Positions 1 to 7,828 of a DNA stretch of 35,528 nucleotides are shown here, one piece after another. The translations under genes and the position numbers were made by a program. The stretch is from Candidatus Omnitrophota bacterium. Its GTDB lineage: Bacteria > Omnitrophota > Gorgyraeia > 2-02-FULL-51-18. Under the pieces are notes generated by a model. It was given only the letters and a program-made list of their open reading frames with translations. It was not told the DNA's origin and did not search any database. The stretch's first letter is position 1; each line of letters opens with the position of its first letter. The DNA is taken from NCBI GenBank assembly GCA_016197155.1, contig JACPWF010000004.1, forward strand, positions 1-35,528, given 5' to 3'.

Positions 1-7
1 GGTTCGG

Positions 8-3000
8 TTGATTGACGGACGAACGACGAACCGTCTTTCTGATCTTTTGCTTGCGCTATATATTTCATCCACCAACCCGGTCGCGCGGGAAGGAATTATC
101 AAAATAGATCCCGAAAAATTTTATGAGTATGTGGTATCGACTTTTGGAACATCCTGGCCTGAATTTCTTTCGGAGACCAGCCGCTACAGAAAAGAAATCA
201 ATCCTTCTTCCCCCGCCCGGCTGGCGGATTTTTGGAATACGGTTAAGGCGGCCTGGGGGAGGTTTTTGGTCAGGGCCGGTTTTGTCAAAGAGCCCCGTAC
301 ACTCCCCTTCCTTGAAAAAGCAAGAGCCGTTGACAAAAGGATAAGGCTGTTCGGAACAAAGTCCTGGCTGACCGATACGGAAAACAGCGGCTGGGTGACC
401 GTGAACGGAGTGGCGCACTTCCAGTGGAAAAGCGTCAACTCCGCTTCCAATGCCTGGCTCCGCATGAATCTCAAAACGGGCGACACACACATTTTTTATG
501 CCAACAGCGCCTCAAAAGCCATTCATCCTGATTTCCATATTTTTGACATCGCCCGCGATTCAGACGGCAATGTTCTGATAAATACCCAACCCGATCCCTT
601 CACGGGCATACCGGACAAATTTGCCCGGACGGAACCTTTTTCACCGTATCAGCCGGCTCCCAGGAAACCCGTTGTTCGAGGGCGCTTTCTTCAACCCTCT
701 TTTGCGGGCGCTGGCGCGCGGGCCGCCACTAGAGCGCCGGCGGACGCGTCGGCTGCGGGCGCGCGCCTGCCTGCCGGACAGGCAGGGATGGCGGGGATGA
801 AGAATGGGAATGAGAAAAAAACCCACATTCTGACTCGCGCGGCGATTTGGACTGCGCTGACATTTGCGACCTCGGGAGGCGCAATTTTGTGGGCGATGCA
901 TGAGACACTCCCCCAAGCTCACCCCTATGTTGTTCTGGTCGCCGTTGCGGTTTTTTTAATCGCCGTAAACTTGGGCTATCAACTTTACCAAGTCCGAAAG
1001 CATGATCTTCAGGAGATCGAAAAAGCGTTTCGGGAGGTTAAAAAGGCTCATCATGAAACCGAAGAGGCTCTTGAGGGGGAAAGGGCGGCTCGCCGGGAGG
1101 CCGAACAGCTTGCCCTGACGGACCCGCTTACGGGACTTCTTAACAGAAGGGGTTTGGAGAATAGAGTGGCAATTTTATTTCCCGTTGCCAAACGTCATCG
1201 AGGGAATTTGCGCATTGCCGTGGCGGTTCTTGATATTGATAATTTTAAAAAAATTAACGATAAAGAAGGACATCCAGCGGGAGATAGAGTATTGGAAGAG
1301 ATCGCAAGACTTCTGAGGAGCGAGCTCCACCGCGAAACCGATGTCATTGCGCGCCTCGGCGGAGAGGAATTTTGCGTGGTTTTTATATCGCAAGATTCGG
1401 ACAAAGATGAGGATTTTTATTTGAATTCTTTAAAAAAACTTCTGAGGGCGCACCCGGAAAACGTGACGTATTCGATAGGGACTGCTCTTCTCGAAGCCGA
1501 GACCGTGGATATAACAGAACTTATCAACCAAGCGGATATATCGCTGTATAGGGCCAAGAAAGCCGGTAAAAACCAGATTTATGATCCGAAAAAAGGCTTT
1601 ATTAAAACAGAGGATGAACCGGAACCGAAAGCCGCCCGGATGGCGGGGGAAAGCGGTGGTCAGGAGTCAGTAGACAGTCGACAGGCCGAAACAAAAGAAT
1701 TTGCCCGCAGGCTGGCTGAGGGGTTGGAAGTGCGGCTTGACAAGCTGAGACTGATCATCAGCGCCCTAAAAGAAGGGCCGTTGGATGATGCGGATCAACA
1801 GAAGCTGAAGGAGCTGGCGGCGTTCGTGACAGTTGAGAAGCATAACGACAACATTGTTGAGTTTGTGAAAGGTTTTGAGCGAGAAAATAGATCGGATGGC
1901 CAACAGGCTTTGATCAACGTCATCACATACGGCGGAGAGTGGGCGGATTTTGATATCGTCAACGGACTGGCGCCGTTGGGGTTTGGCGAGATTGCCTTAA
2001 TGGAGAGAACATTAAACAAAGGTTACCTGTCATATATTCAAACATCATTTCAAAGAGCCGAAAAGGTCTTGGCTTATCTTAGAATTTATTCACAATCAAA
2101 CATTGCTCTTCCGATTGACGGGGAGGGTAAGGTGAATGGTGAGAACTTGCAGAAATTAAAAGATGCATATGACCAAGCCGTGCGAAGAGGTGATGTTTGG
2201 CCCACTCAATTTTCTTCCTCCGCCCGCCCGGCCGCCGGCGCGGAGCCTTCGGTAGGGGCGCCATTGACGGCGCCCACAGACACGCGTCACACGGGGTCAG
2301 ACCCCCTGCGGGAGTTGTCCGGACATTCTGAGGTTGTTTCCCCGGGGGGTCAGACCCCACCAGAGATTGCTTCGGCGCCTGCGGCGCCTCGCAATGACAC
2401 GGAAGAAGGGGCGCGGAGTTTTTTAAGCGCCGCGAGGCTGGGGGCGGTGTCAGGCGCTCAAACCGATTTCCTCGAGAGTCACGCGCCGCAGGGTCGTAGC
2501 ATCACCGAAGCGCTTCAGCGCGTCCAGGATTTCTATGCCCGCAATCTTGCCTTTTTTGTCGAAGTCCACCGCCACGCCCTCGGTCACTTGTTTGGACGTA
2601 ACAGTCCCTTCCTCAAAACGGATGTAAAGGGCGTCAACCTCGGAATCGTAGGTAATTCTCATATTTTATCTCCCTCAAAAATAGTACACGTAAACCGTGA
2701 CGATTACAATCTCATTCGGCGCCTCAATGAAAATGGGCCTTACCTGCTTGGTTTTGTAATGTTTGCCGTTCCAATTTTGATTATTATAGGGAAAATCTTT
2801 TCTGCATTGCAACCGGCCCAGATCGGCATTCTCCCATTTGGATTGACGAACGGCATTTATAATCTCATCTTCATCGGCGCCGCGGCGGTCCAACTGCATT
2901 TCAGCGTGGCGGCTAAGCCGAATGGGTTTAGTCATGTCCCAACCGTAGCAAATACCCCCCATAAAGTCAATTTTACTACCCTACATCAAAAATTATCTTC

Positions 3001-4195
3001 CGCCGCCCGTCTGGCCGCCGGCGCACCGCCTTCCGTAGGGGCGCCATTGATGGCGCCCACAAACACGCGGCATCAGACCCCGGCAAAGATTGCTTCGGCG
3101 CCTGCGGCGCCTCGCAATGACAGGGGAGGGGCGCGGAGTTTTTTAAGCGCCGCGAGGCTCACGGCGGTTTTGCCGCATCTCAGCGTGGCCAGCGCCGCGG
3201 AGATCGGGTCGGAAACTCAGGCGATTTTGGCGGAACTGTATGTGAGCCGCGCCGCGCGCCTTTCGGAAACCGATGTCCTGCCGCTCGAAGTCTCTCTTGG
3301 CCGGTATGTCAATGTCCGTTACGCGAAGCCGCAAGGCGCCCGCGCGGCACACTTCGAACTTTTGGATATGAAAAACGGTGGAATCGTCTACGGTGAAGTG
3401 CCCATGAGCGGAGAGATGTTGAGACAGGCCATCGCGGCTCGTTTGGCGGAGAAATACAGACAGGCCCCAGCGGCCCAACCCATAAAAGGTGAGGGGCCGC
3501 TTGCGGAGGCCGCGGAGCTTTACCGGCAGGAGGAGGTCGGCGCCCGTTTTGCCGCCAAGATGCTGGGTGAATTTGCGCAAACCCTCCCGCCCGGCGTTCA
3601 TGCTGTGGAGGTTTTATTTTTGGAAAGCGGTCAGGATGGTAGCGCTTATCAATCGGCGAGGGACAGACTTAAGAGGCAAATTGAAAATCTTAATGGCCGC
3701 GGAGCCCGGCTGAGCGTTTCTTTCAAGAGCGTCAAATTTGATCAAGGCCGCTTTGTCACGGACGCGGGAGAGGAGATCAGTCCGGCGCCCCGCGGCGTTC
3801 CCAGAGTGCTGATGGGCGCGGTCCGGAATCAGGAAATTCTGAGCGAAGGCGCCCGTTTAGGCGCGTCGTTTTTGGCGTTGGGAGAAGCGGATTCGAGGGA
3901 GGGCCGTCGCGTCATGCCCTACTTCGCCTCGCTTGTCGCCGCAGTCATGACGCCTTTCGAGAGCCGATACGATGAGGATTCGCCTTTGTCGCGGCTTTTA
4001 AGCCGGATCATCTATCGCGGCGAGGGGATCGTCAATGCCGAAATCTTTAAGAATTGGATTCTCAAAATCAATACCGCCGCCGATGCGCTCAGGAGATATC
4101 GGCAGGAACTTGCCGTCAAGCCGCTCAGCGCGTTCCTCAGCGAAGCCGTTTATTCAGCTTACACCCAGCTCGTCGCCGCCGGGACTGCGGCGTGA
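8..4195 (+). CDS. Very long membrane-anchored GGDEF protein (5'-partial), carrying repeat-borne inserts
   Basis: The frame is open to the window edge (no stop before the TTG at base 8), so the true start probably lies outside. Two hydrophobic segments (about residues 272-330) and a short coiled coil precede a GGDEF domain (about 367-525) with DPLTGLLNRRG, DIDNFKKIND, an RETD inhibitory-site-like motif and GGEEF, so c-di-GMP synthesis at the membrane is likely. I recognise nothing in residues 1-210, 530-735 or 1055-1395. Residues about 211-261, 736-814 and 997-1054 are low-complexity translations of dispersed repeats. Residues about 815-976 are the antisense reading of a two-gene minus-strand cassette and are probably not ancestral protein. 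The gene may therefore be an interrupted ORF whose frame happened to survive, or the repeats may be tolerated as linkers. The GGDEF call is firm; translation of the whole 1395 codons is doubtful. Confidence 0.75.
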   Translation: MIDGRTTNRLSDLLLALYISSTNPVAREGIIKIDPEKFYEYVVSTFGTSWPEFLSETSRYRKEINPSSPARLADFWNTVKAAWGRFLVRAGFVKEPRTLPFLEKARAVDKRIRLFGTKSWLTDTENSGWVTVNGVAHFQWKSVNSASNAWLRMNLKTGDTHIFYANSASKAIHPDFHIFDIARDSDGNVLINTQPDPFTGIPDKFARTEPFSPYQPAPRKPVVRGRFLQPSFAGAGARAATRAPADASAAGARLPAGQAGMAGMKNGNEKKTHILTRAAIWTALTFATSGGAILWAMHETLPQAHPYVVLVAVAVFLIAVNLGYQLYQVRKHDLQEIEKAFREVKKAHHETEEALEGERAARREAEQLALTDPLTGLLNRRGLENRVAILFPVAKRHRGNLRIAVAVLDIDNFKKINDKEGHPAGDRVLEEIARLLRSELHRETDVIARLGGEEFCVVFISQDSDKDEDFYLNSLKKLLRAHPENVTYSIGTALLEAETVDITELINQADISLYRAKKAGKNQIYDPKKGFIKTEDEPEPKAARMAGESGGQESVDSRQAETKEFARRLAEGLEVRLDKLRLIISALKEGPLDDADQQKLKELAAFVTVEKHNDNIVEFVKGFERENRSDGQQALINVITYGGEWADFDIVNGLAPLGFGEIALMERTLNKGYLSYIQTSFQRAEKVLAYLRIYSQSNIALPIDGEGKVNGENLQKLKDAYDQAVRRGDVWPTQFSSSARPAAGAEPSVGAPLTAPTDTRHTGSDPLRELSGHSEVVSPGGQTPPEIASAPAAPRNDTEEGARSFLSAARLGAVSGAQTDFLESHAPQGRSITEALQRVQDFYARNLAFFVEVHRHALGHLFGRNSPFLKTDVKGVNLGIVGNSHILSPSKIVHVNRDDYNLIRRLNENGPYLLGFVMFAVPILIIIGKIFSALQPAQIGILPFGLTNGIYNLIFIGAAAVQLHFSVAAKPNGFSHVPTVANTPHKVNFTTLHQKLSSAARLAAGAPPSVGAPLMAPTNTRHQTPAKIASAPAAPRNDRGGARSFLSAARLTAVLPHLSVASAAEIGSETQAILAELYVSRAARLSETDVLPLEVSLGRYVNVRYAKPQGARAAHFELLDMKNGGIVYGEVPMSGEMLRQAIAARLAEKYRQAPAAQPIKGEGPLAEAAELYRQEEVGARFAAKMLGEFAQTLPPGVHAVEVLFLESGQDGSAYQSARDRLKRQIENLNGRGARLSVSFKSVKFDQGRFVTDAGEEISPAPRGVPRVLMGAVRNQEILSEGARLGASFLALGEADSREGRRVMPYFASLVAAVMTPFESRYDEDSPLSRLLSRIIYRGEGIVNAEIFKNWILKINTAADALRRYRQELAVKPLSAFLSEAVYSAYTQLVAAGTAA
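766..786. repeat. Short inverted repeat inside the GGDEF gene
   Basis: CCTGCCTG and CAGGCAGG form an 8-bp perfect stem around a 5-nt loop. The surrounding codons (about 690-790) read as a Gly/Ala/Arg-rich stretch unlike the rest of the protein. It looks like a small palindromic repeat accepted in frame just before the first membrane segment. Confidence 0.6.
2213..2447 (+). repeat. Direct repeat, left copy, flanking the antisense cassette
   Basis: This block shares three sub-blocks, in the same order, with 2996-3167: a GGGGCGCCATTGA-type segment, ATTGCTTCGGCGCCTGCGGC followed by GCCTCGCAATGAC, and GCGCGGAGTTTTTTAAGCGC. Offsets between matching blocks are 783, 723 and 720 bases, all multiples of three. 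Both copies therefore read in the same host frame (GAPLTAPTDTRH against GAPLMAPTNTRH; ASAPAAPRND and SFLSAARL in both). This copy additionally holds a 66-bp palindromic segment. Confidence 0.85.
2293..2358. repeat. Paired GGGGTCAGACCCC palindromes
   Basis: Two identical 13-bp odd palindromes, GGGGTCAGACCCC, lie at 2293-2305 and 2346-2358. The 40-bp spacer contains the 8-bp palindrome GTCCGGAC. The right direct repeat keeps only a remnant, TCAGACCCC, at 3073-3081. This may be a separate small element nested inside the larger repeat. Confidence 0.75.
2450..2662 (-). CDS. DUF2283 family protein (putative antitoxin of the embedded cassette)
   Basis: The 70-aa protein starts MRITYDSEVDALYIRF and contains VAVDFDKKGKIAGIEILDA, the typical DUF2283 pattern; length and ending match the family. 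It follows the DUF4258 gene by 12 nt, with a purine-rich ribosome binding site (GAGGGAGAT) just before its ATG, so the two are co-transcribed. DUF2283 proteins are often found beside small toxin-like proteins, so an antitoxin role is inferred from family and context, not shown. It lies entirely antisense to the GGDEF-gene frame, next to the left direct repeat. Confidence 0.85.
   Translation of the reverse strand: MRITYDSEVDALYIRFEEGTVTSKQVTEGVAVDFDKKGKIAGIEILDALKRFGDATTLRRVTLEEIGLSA
2675..2935 (-). CDS. DUF4258 domain protein (putative toxin of the embedded cassette)
   Basis: The 86-aa protein starts MTKPIRLSRHAEMQLDRRG, has a central KDFPYNNQNWNGKHYKTKQV and ends ITV-type IVIVTVYVYYF. This is the DUF4258 signature (an SRHA-type N-terminus, then WNGKHYKTKQVRPIF). 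DUF4258 proteins resemble small RelE/BECR-like toxins, so a toxin role is an inference. The ORF track starts 9 codons upstream (2962), but that part overlaps the -10 box. The ATG at 2935 is exactly where a transcript from the promoter at 2942-2970 would begin, and it matches the usual family N-terminus. It is antisense to the GGDEF gene. Confidence 0.85.
   Translation of the reverse strand: MTKPIRLSRHAEMQLDRRGADEDEIINAVRQSKWENADLGRLQCRKDFPYNNQNWNGKHYKTKQVRPIFIEAPNEIVIVTVYVYYF
2942..2970 (-). promoter_or_regulatory. Minus-strand promoter of the DUF4258-DUF2283 cassette
   Basis: Read on the minus strand: TTGACT, 17-nt spacer, TACGGT, then 6 nt to the ATG. This predicts a leaderless transcript starting at or beside the DUF4258 start codon. 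The promoter lies inside the right part of the cassette, before the direct repeat. Confidence 0.55.
2996..3167 (+). repeat. Direct repeat, right copy, flanking the antisense cassette
   Basis: This is the shorter partner of 2213-2447 and lacks the complete GGGGTCAGACCCC pair. The two copies bracket the DUF4258-DUF2283 operon, with little other sequence between them. Because all offsets are multiples of three, recombination between the copies would remove the cassette without shifting the host frame. Confidence 0.85.
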
Positions 4196-4210
4196 GGGCG
4201 GGGAGAGTGG

Positions 4211-4579
4211 ATGGCGGATAAAAAGCGTGGTACAATGCTGTTCGTGACGGAGAAGACATCCGAGGATTTTAAAGTCATTGTTGATTTCCAGGGAAAATCG
4301 ATAAAAGTTTGGAATTATACGATAGAACACATCAAACAATCGCATCCTGAAATTGAAGACCCTTTCTCGTTCGTCGAGGCCATTTTAAAAAACCCTGTTC
4401 TGATCACGGAAGATGAATTGCCCGGCACAGTGATCTATCATAAGAGGGCGCAAAAACCGCTCGTGCATGTGGCTTATGTTCAGGTCGAAAAGGGAATGGT
4501 AAAGTCGGCGCATATCAGCGATAGGATTAAAGGAGGCAACGTGGTCTGGTTTATAGAGTCAAAGGATCTCCTTCGATGA
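4211..4579 (+). CDS. PBECR/RelE-like small protein (putative toxin), paired with DUF2283
   Basis: The protein has up to 122 aa with IEHIKQSHPEI, a NPVLITEDE segment, YHKRAQKPLVHVAYV and a C-terminal SAHISD. The layout HI..HPE, NP..I.ED, YYK-like strand, then .TAY/.SAH is that of BECR-fold RNase-like proteins (PBECR group); I recognise the pattern, not a named gene. It overlaps the next gene as ATGA. Three starts are possible: ATG 4211 (GGGGAGAG ahead, 15 nt after the GGDEF gene stop), ATG 4235, or GTG 4244. The last fits a leaderless transcript from the extended -10 box TGGTACAAT at 4228-4236. With DUF2283 downstream it forms a second toxin-antitoxin-like pair. Confidence 0.65.
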   Translation: MADKKRGTMLFVTEKTSEDFKVIVDFQGKSIKVWNYTIEHIKQSHPEIEDPFSFVEAILKNPVLITEDELPGTVIYHKRAQKPLVHVAYVQVEKGMVKSAHISDRIKGGNVVWFIESKDLLR

Positions 4580-4791
4580 AAATCTCTTACGACGATCTCA
4601 CGGATACTCTGTACGTTTTTTTTGACAGTCAGGCCGATACGATTGCCAGAGACATGGGCAACGGGCTTTTACTTAAATACCAAAAGAAAAACAACAAAGT
4701 CGTTGGGGCCGTCGTCCATGATTTTGAATCCCGTTTTAAGATGCGCCAATCTTCCTTTGTTGAAATACCGGCAAATCCTGCCTCCGCATAA
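4576..4791 (+). CDS. DUF2283 family protein (second copy, putative antitoxin)
   Basis: The 71-aa protein begins MKISYDDLTDTLYVFFDSQA, with LLLKYQKKNNKVVGAVVHDF in the position of the DUF2283 core strand. It is clearly a different sequence from the DUF2283 at 2450-2662, so this is not a simple duplication. It is translationally coupled (ATGA overlap) to the upstream PBECR-like gene. An antitoxin role is inferred from the pairing. Confidence 0.8.
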   Translation: MKISYDDLTDTLYVFFDSQADTIARDMGNGLLLKYQKKNNKVVGAVVHDFESRFKMRQSSFVEIPANPASA

Positions 4792-4853
4792 AAGATCAGT
4801 AAAATTGCAAAGGTTTCTCCGCGATTTTCCCCCGAAAAGAAAATCATTTTTGT

Positions 4854-4859
4854 TATAAT
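4854..4859 (+). promoter_or_regulatory. -10 box of the DUF5674 gene (leaderless layout)
   Basis: A consensus TATAAT ends 6 nt before the ATG at 4866, and no ribosome binding site fits between them. No good -35 match is seen 17 nt upstream. The spacing implies transcription starts at the ATG. Confidence 0.55.
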
Positions 4860-4865
4860 CAAACG

Positions 4866-5207
4866 ATGATTAAAATTATTTCTAAGAGAATTTCTCCGGA
4901 AAAATTAAAAGAATTCCTCGGGAAACCTTTTTCGGACATGGTGAAGTTTGTCGTCGATATCGAGAAAGGCGTTGTCGCGCTGGGCGGGGAGCTCCATTCG
5001 GATGCCGAAGCGCTTTTGCTGGAGAAGGGCTGTCTGCAAAAAAATTTATGGGGCGGCAATCTTTATCCCGATTTGCCGGGTGAGGGACGGATCGTTTACA
5101 CTTCCATGATCAACATCCGCCCGTCGGCGGGCAACCGTTCGATGGAGTTAAAAGACGAGAAGGCCCGCGCCCGCGTCAAAATTGTTTTGGATAAATTAAT
5201 TTTATGA
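4866..5207 (+). CDS. DUF5674 family protein
   Basis: The 113-aa protein has DMVKFVVDIEKGVVALGGEL, HSDAEALLLEKG, LWGGNLYPD and SMINIRPSAGNRSMEL, which together are the DUF5674 family pattern over the full length. Function is unknown. The start is chosen because ATG 4866 sits 6 nt after a TATAAT, consistent with a leaderless mRNA and with the family's MIKII-type N-terminus. It overlaps the next gene by four bases (ATGA), so the two are co-translated. Confidence 0.85.
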   Translation: MIKIISKRISPEKLKEFLGKPFSDMVKFVVDIEKGVVALGGELHSDAEALLLEKGCLQKNLWGGNLYPDLPGEGRIVYTSMINIRPSAGNRSMELKDEKARARVKIVLDKLIL

Positions 5208-5533
5208 CGACGATATCATTGGAACGATGGAGCGCCATGCCGCTGGAAAAAAGGCTTCTCAATGTGGCTTCGGAGATCACGCGCGCGAAAAATCTGGCGG
5301 CGGAAGACGCGGGTTTGGCGCGCCAGTCCGTCGAGCGCGCTTTGGATCTGGTGGATTTGACGGTGGAGTCGGTGCGGGGGCAAAGCCCCGTTTATTTTAT
5401 GCGGGAACTTTTGAGATTGAGAGAGATCCTCGCCGGGGAGCATGAACGGCCCGACCGGGCGGTTTTGGAATCGGTCTTGAGGGGCCTGCTTGACCTGAAT
5501 CCGGAAACGCATAATCTGGGGCTTGAGATTTAG
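5204..5533 (+). CDS. Hypothetical helical protein
   Basis: I do not recognise a family for this 109-aa protein. It is predicted all-helical, acidic and without signal peptide or membrane segment, with [17 protein letters not shown] and [18 protein letters not shown] as typical amphipathic stretches. It overlaps the DUF5674 gene upstream (ATGA) and touches the aconitase gene downstream (TAGTG), so it sits inside one transcription unit. Small helical proteins next to DUF5674 might be partners, but the sequence alone does not show this. Confidence 0.75.
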   Translation: MTTISLERWSAMPLEKRLLNVASEITRAKNLAAEDAGLARQSVERALDLVDLTVESVRGQSPVYFMRELLRLREILAGEHERPDRAVLESVLRGLLDLNPETHNLGLEI

Positions 5534-7797
5534 TGGACGAATTTGAAGCGCGGATAAAAAATTTATACGGATCCTTCGCCGAGCGGTGCGGATTTTTGCG
5601 CAAGAAACTCGCGCGGCCGCTCACCCTTTCGGAAAAAATTTTGGGCGCGCACGCGGCGGATCTGAAAAATCAGGATTTTACCCGCGGGACAAGCTATCTC
5701 TCGCTCCGCCCCGACCGCGTGGCGATGCAGGACGCGACCGCCCAGATGGCGCTTCTGCAGTTCATGCTGGCCGAGCGAAAGAGCGTCGCCGTCCCGACGA
5801 CCATTCACTGCGACCACCTGATTCAGGCGCGCGTCGGCGCCGCCGCGGACACGAAAACCGCGCTCGAGACAAATAAAGAAGTCTACGACTTTCTGCGCAC
5901 CGCGTCGATGCGCTACGGGATCGGTTTCTGGCAGGCGGGGGCGGGGATCATTCACCAGGTGGTTTTGGAGAACTACGCGTTTCCGGGCGGACTCATGATC
6001 GGCACCGACTCCCACACGCCGAACGCCGGGGGCCTGGGCATGCTCGCGATCGGGGTCGGCGGCGCCGACGCGGCCGACGTGATGGCGGGGCTTTCCTGGG
6101 AAGTGAAGTGCCCGAAGCTCATCGGCGTTTATTTGAAAGGAAGCCTTTCCGGTTGGGCGTCGGCGAAGGACGTGATCTTGAAACTGTGCGGCATTCTCAC
6201 GGTGAAGGGCGGTACGGACAAGATCGTGGAATATTTCGGGCCCGGCACGCGCTCGATCAGCTGTACCGGCAAGGGGACGATCACGAACATGGGCGCGGAG
6301 CTGGGCGCCACGACTTCTGTTTTTCCCTACGACGAACGCATGGCGGCTTATCTCAAAATCACCCAACGCGAATCGCTTGCCGCGCTCGCCGGCCAAAATC
6401 GCGATCATTTGACCGCGGACCCCGAGGTCGAAAAAGATCCAAAAAAATATTATGACGAGGTGATCGAGATTGATCTGTCGACGCTCGAACCCTACGTGGT
6501 TGGGCCGCACACGCCAGACCTCGCGCGGCCGGTTTCTGAGTTGGCCAAAGACGCGCGGGAAAAAAATTATCCGGTTGACCTGCGCGCCGCCCTCATCGGT
6601 AGCTGTACCAATTCCTCCTACGAAGATATCGGTCGCGCCGCGCGCGTCGCCGAAGAGGCCAAAAAGGCGGGCCTCAAATCCAAATGCTATTTTCTCATCA
6701 CACCCGGCTCGGACCAGATCCACAACACGATCCGCCGCGACGGGCAGATGGCCGCGCTCGAGGGCATGGGCGGCACGGTGCTCGCCAACGCCTGCGGGCC
6801 GTGCATCGGCCAATGGAAGCGCGACGACATCAAAATCGGCGAAAAAAATTCGATCATCACTTCCTTTAACCGGAATTTTCCCGCGCGCAACGACGGCAAC
6901 ACCGAGACGCTCGCGTTCATGGCCTCGCCCGAAATCGTCACGGCCTTCGCGCTGGCGGGGAGGCTCGATTTTAATCCATTGAAAGACAAATTGAAAACGC
7001 CGGACGGCCGGGAAATTTTGCTGTCGCCGCCTTCGGCTCCGGAATTTCCCGCCAAGGGCTACGCCGCGGGCGAGGCGGGATTTGTGGCGCCCCTTCCGGA
7101 CGCCGAGCGCCAAAAAGTGGAGGTCGTGATCCATCGCGGAAGCGACCGTCTCCAAAAACTCGAGCCGTTTCCGGCCTGGGACGGAAAGGATTTCGAAAAT
7201 TTATTCATTCTCCTCAAGGCGAAAGGCAAATGCACCACCGACCACATCTCACCGGCCGGCGTGTGGCTCAAATACCGCGGGCATCTGGATAAAATTTCCG
7301 ACAACCTGTTTTTGGGGGCCAATAACGCCTGGACCGCCAAGCCCGGCGTCGTGAAAAACCGGCTCGAGGGCGGCAAGGAAACGACCCCCGCCGAAACCGC
7401 GCGCGATTACAAGGCCGAAGGGATCGGCTGGGCCGTGATCGGCGATGAAAATTACGGCGAAGGCTCGAGCCGCGAGCACGCCGCGATGTCGCCGCGTTAC
7501 CTGGGCTGTAAAGCGGTCATCGCCAAAAGTTTCGCGCGCATCCACGAAACGAATTTGAAAAAGCAGGGGCTCCTGCCTCTGCGGTTCATCGATCCGGCGG
7601 ATTACGAAAAAGCGCGCGCGGACGACCGCGTGGCGATCCGCGGCCTGACGGGGCTCGCGCCCGGATCATTGCTCGAGATGATCCTGACGCGCGCGGACGG
7701 GAGCAAAGAAAAAATCGGGATCGCTCATTCCTTCACCGCCGAACAGATCGGATGGTTCAAAGCCGGCTGTGCGCTGAATTTAATCAAAGGCCAATGA
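5533..7797 (+). CDS. acn: Aconitate hydratase, mitochondrial type
   Basis: The 754-aa enzyme interconverts citrate and isocitrate in the TCA cycle. The three iron-sulfur cysteines are visible in [16 protein letters not shown] and [10 protein letters not shown]. The substrate loop [20 protein letters not shown] and the swivel-domain motif [18 protein letters not shown] are intact. The DSHTPN..GLG and ADVMAG wording and the length resemble the mitochondrial ACO2 type more than bacterial AcnA (about 890 aa). The GTG start shares its first base with the stop of the previous gene (TAGTG), so translation is coupled. A rho-independent terminator is not evident; the next promoter begins within the stop region. 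Confidence 0.95.
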   Translation: MDEFEARIKNLYGSFAERCGFLRKKLARPLTLSEKILGAHAADLKNQDFTRGTSYLSLRPDRVAMQDATAQMALLQFMLAERKSVAVPTTIHCDHLIQARVGAAADTKTALETNKEVYDFLRTASMRYGIGFWQAGAGIIHQVVLENYAFPGGLMIGTDSHTPNAGGLGMLAIGVGGADAADVMAGLSWEVKCPKLIGVYLKGSLSGWASAKDVILKLCGILTVKGGTDKIVEYFGPGTRSISCTGKGTITNMGAELGATTSVFPYDERMAAYLKITQRESLAALAGQNRDHLTADPEVEKDPKKYYDEVIEIDLSTLEPYVVGPHTPDLARPVSELAKDAREKNYPVDLRAALIGSCTNSSYEDIGRAARVAEEAKKAGLKSKCYFLITPGSDQIHNTIRRDGQMAALEGMGGTVLANACGPCIGQWKRDDIKIGEKNSIITSFNRNFPARNDGNTETLAFMASPEIVTAFALAGRLDFNPLKDKLKTPDGREILLSPPSAPEFPAKGYAAGEAGFVAPLPDAERQKVEVVIHRGSDRLQKLEPFPAWDGKDFENLFILLKAKGKCTTDHISPAGVWLKYRGHLDKISDNLFLGANNAWTAKPGVVKNRLEGGKETTPAETARDYKAEGIGWAVIGDENYGEGSSREHAAMSPRYLGCKAVIAKSFARIHETNLKKQGLLPLRFIDPADYEKARADDRVAIRGLTGLAPGSLLEMILTRADGSKEKIGIAHSFTAEQIGWFKAGCALNLIKGQ

Positions 7798-7822
7798 CAA
7801 ATTGAACGATTCGTGTTATAAA
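7794..7822 (+). promoter_or_regulatory. Promoter of the DHS-like gene
   Basis: ATGACA (5 of 6 to the -35 consensus), 17-nt spacer, TATAAA, then 6 nt to the ATG at 7829. It overlaps the end of the aconitase gene. The spacing again predicts a leaderless transcript; no Shine-Dalgarno sequence is present. Confidence 0.6.
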
Positions 7823-7828
7823 TAACCG

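Noticed and set aside
5563-7155. 530-aa minus-strand ORF opposite aconitase
   Set aside because: It is a long GC-rich shadow of the aconitase frame with Arg/His/Ala-rich, domain-free sequence.
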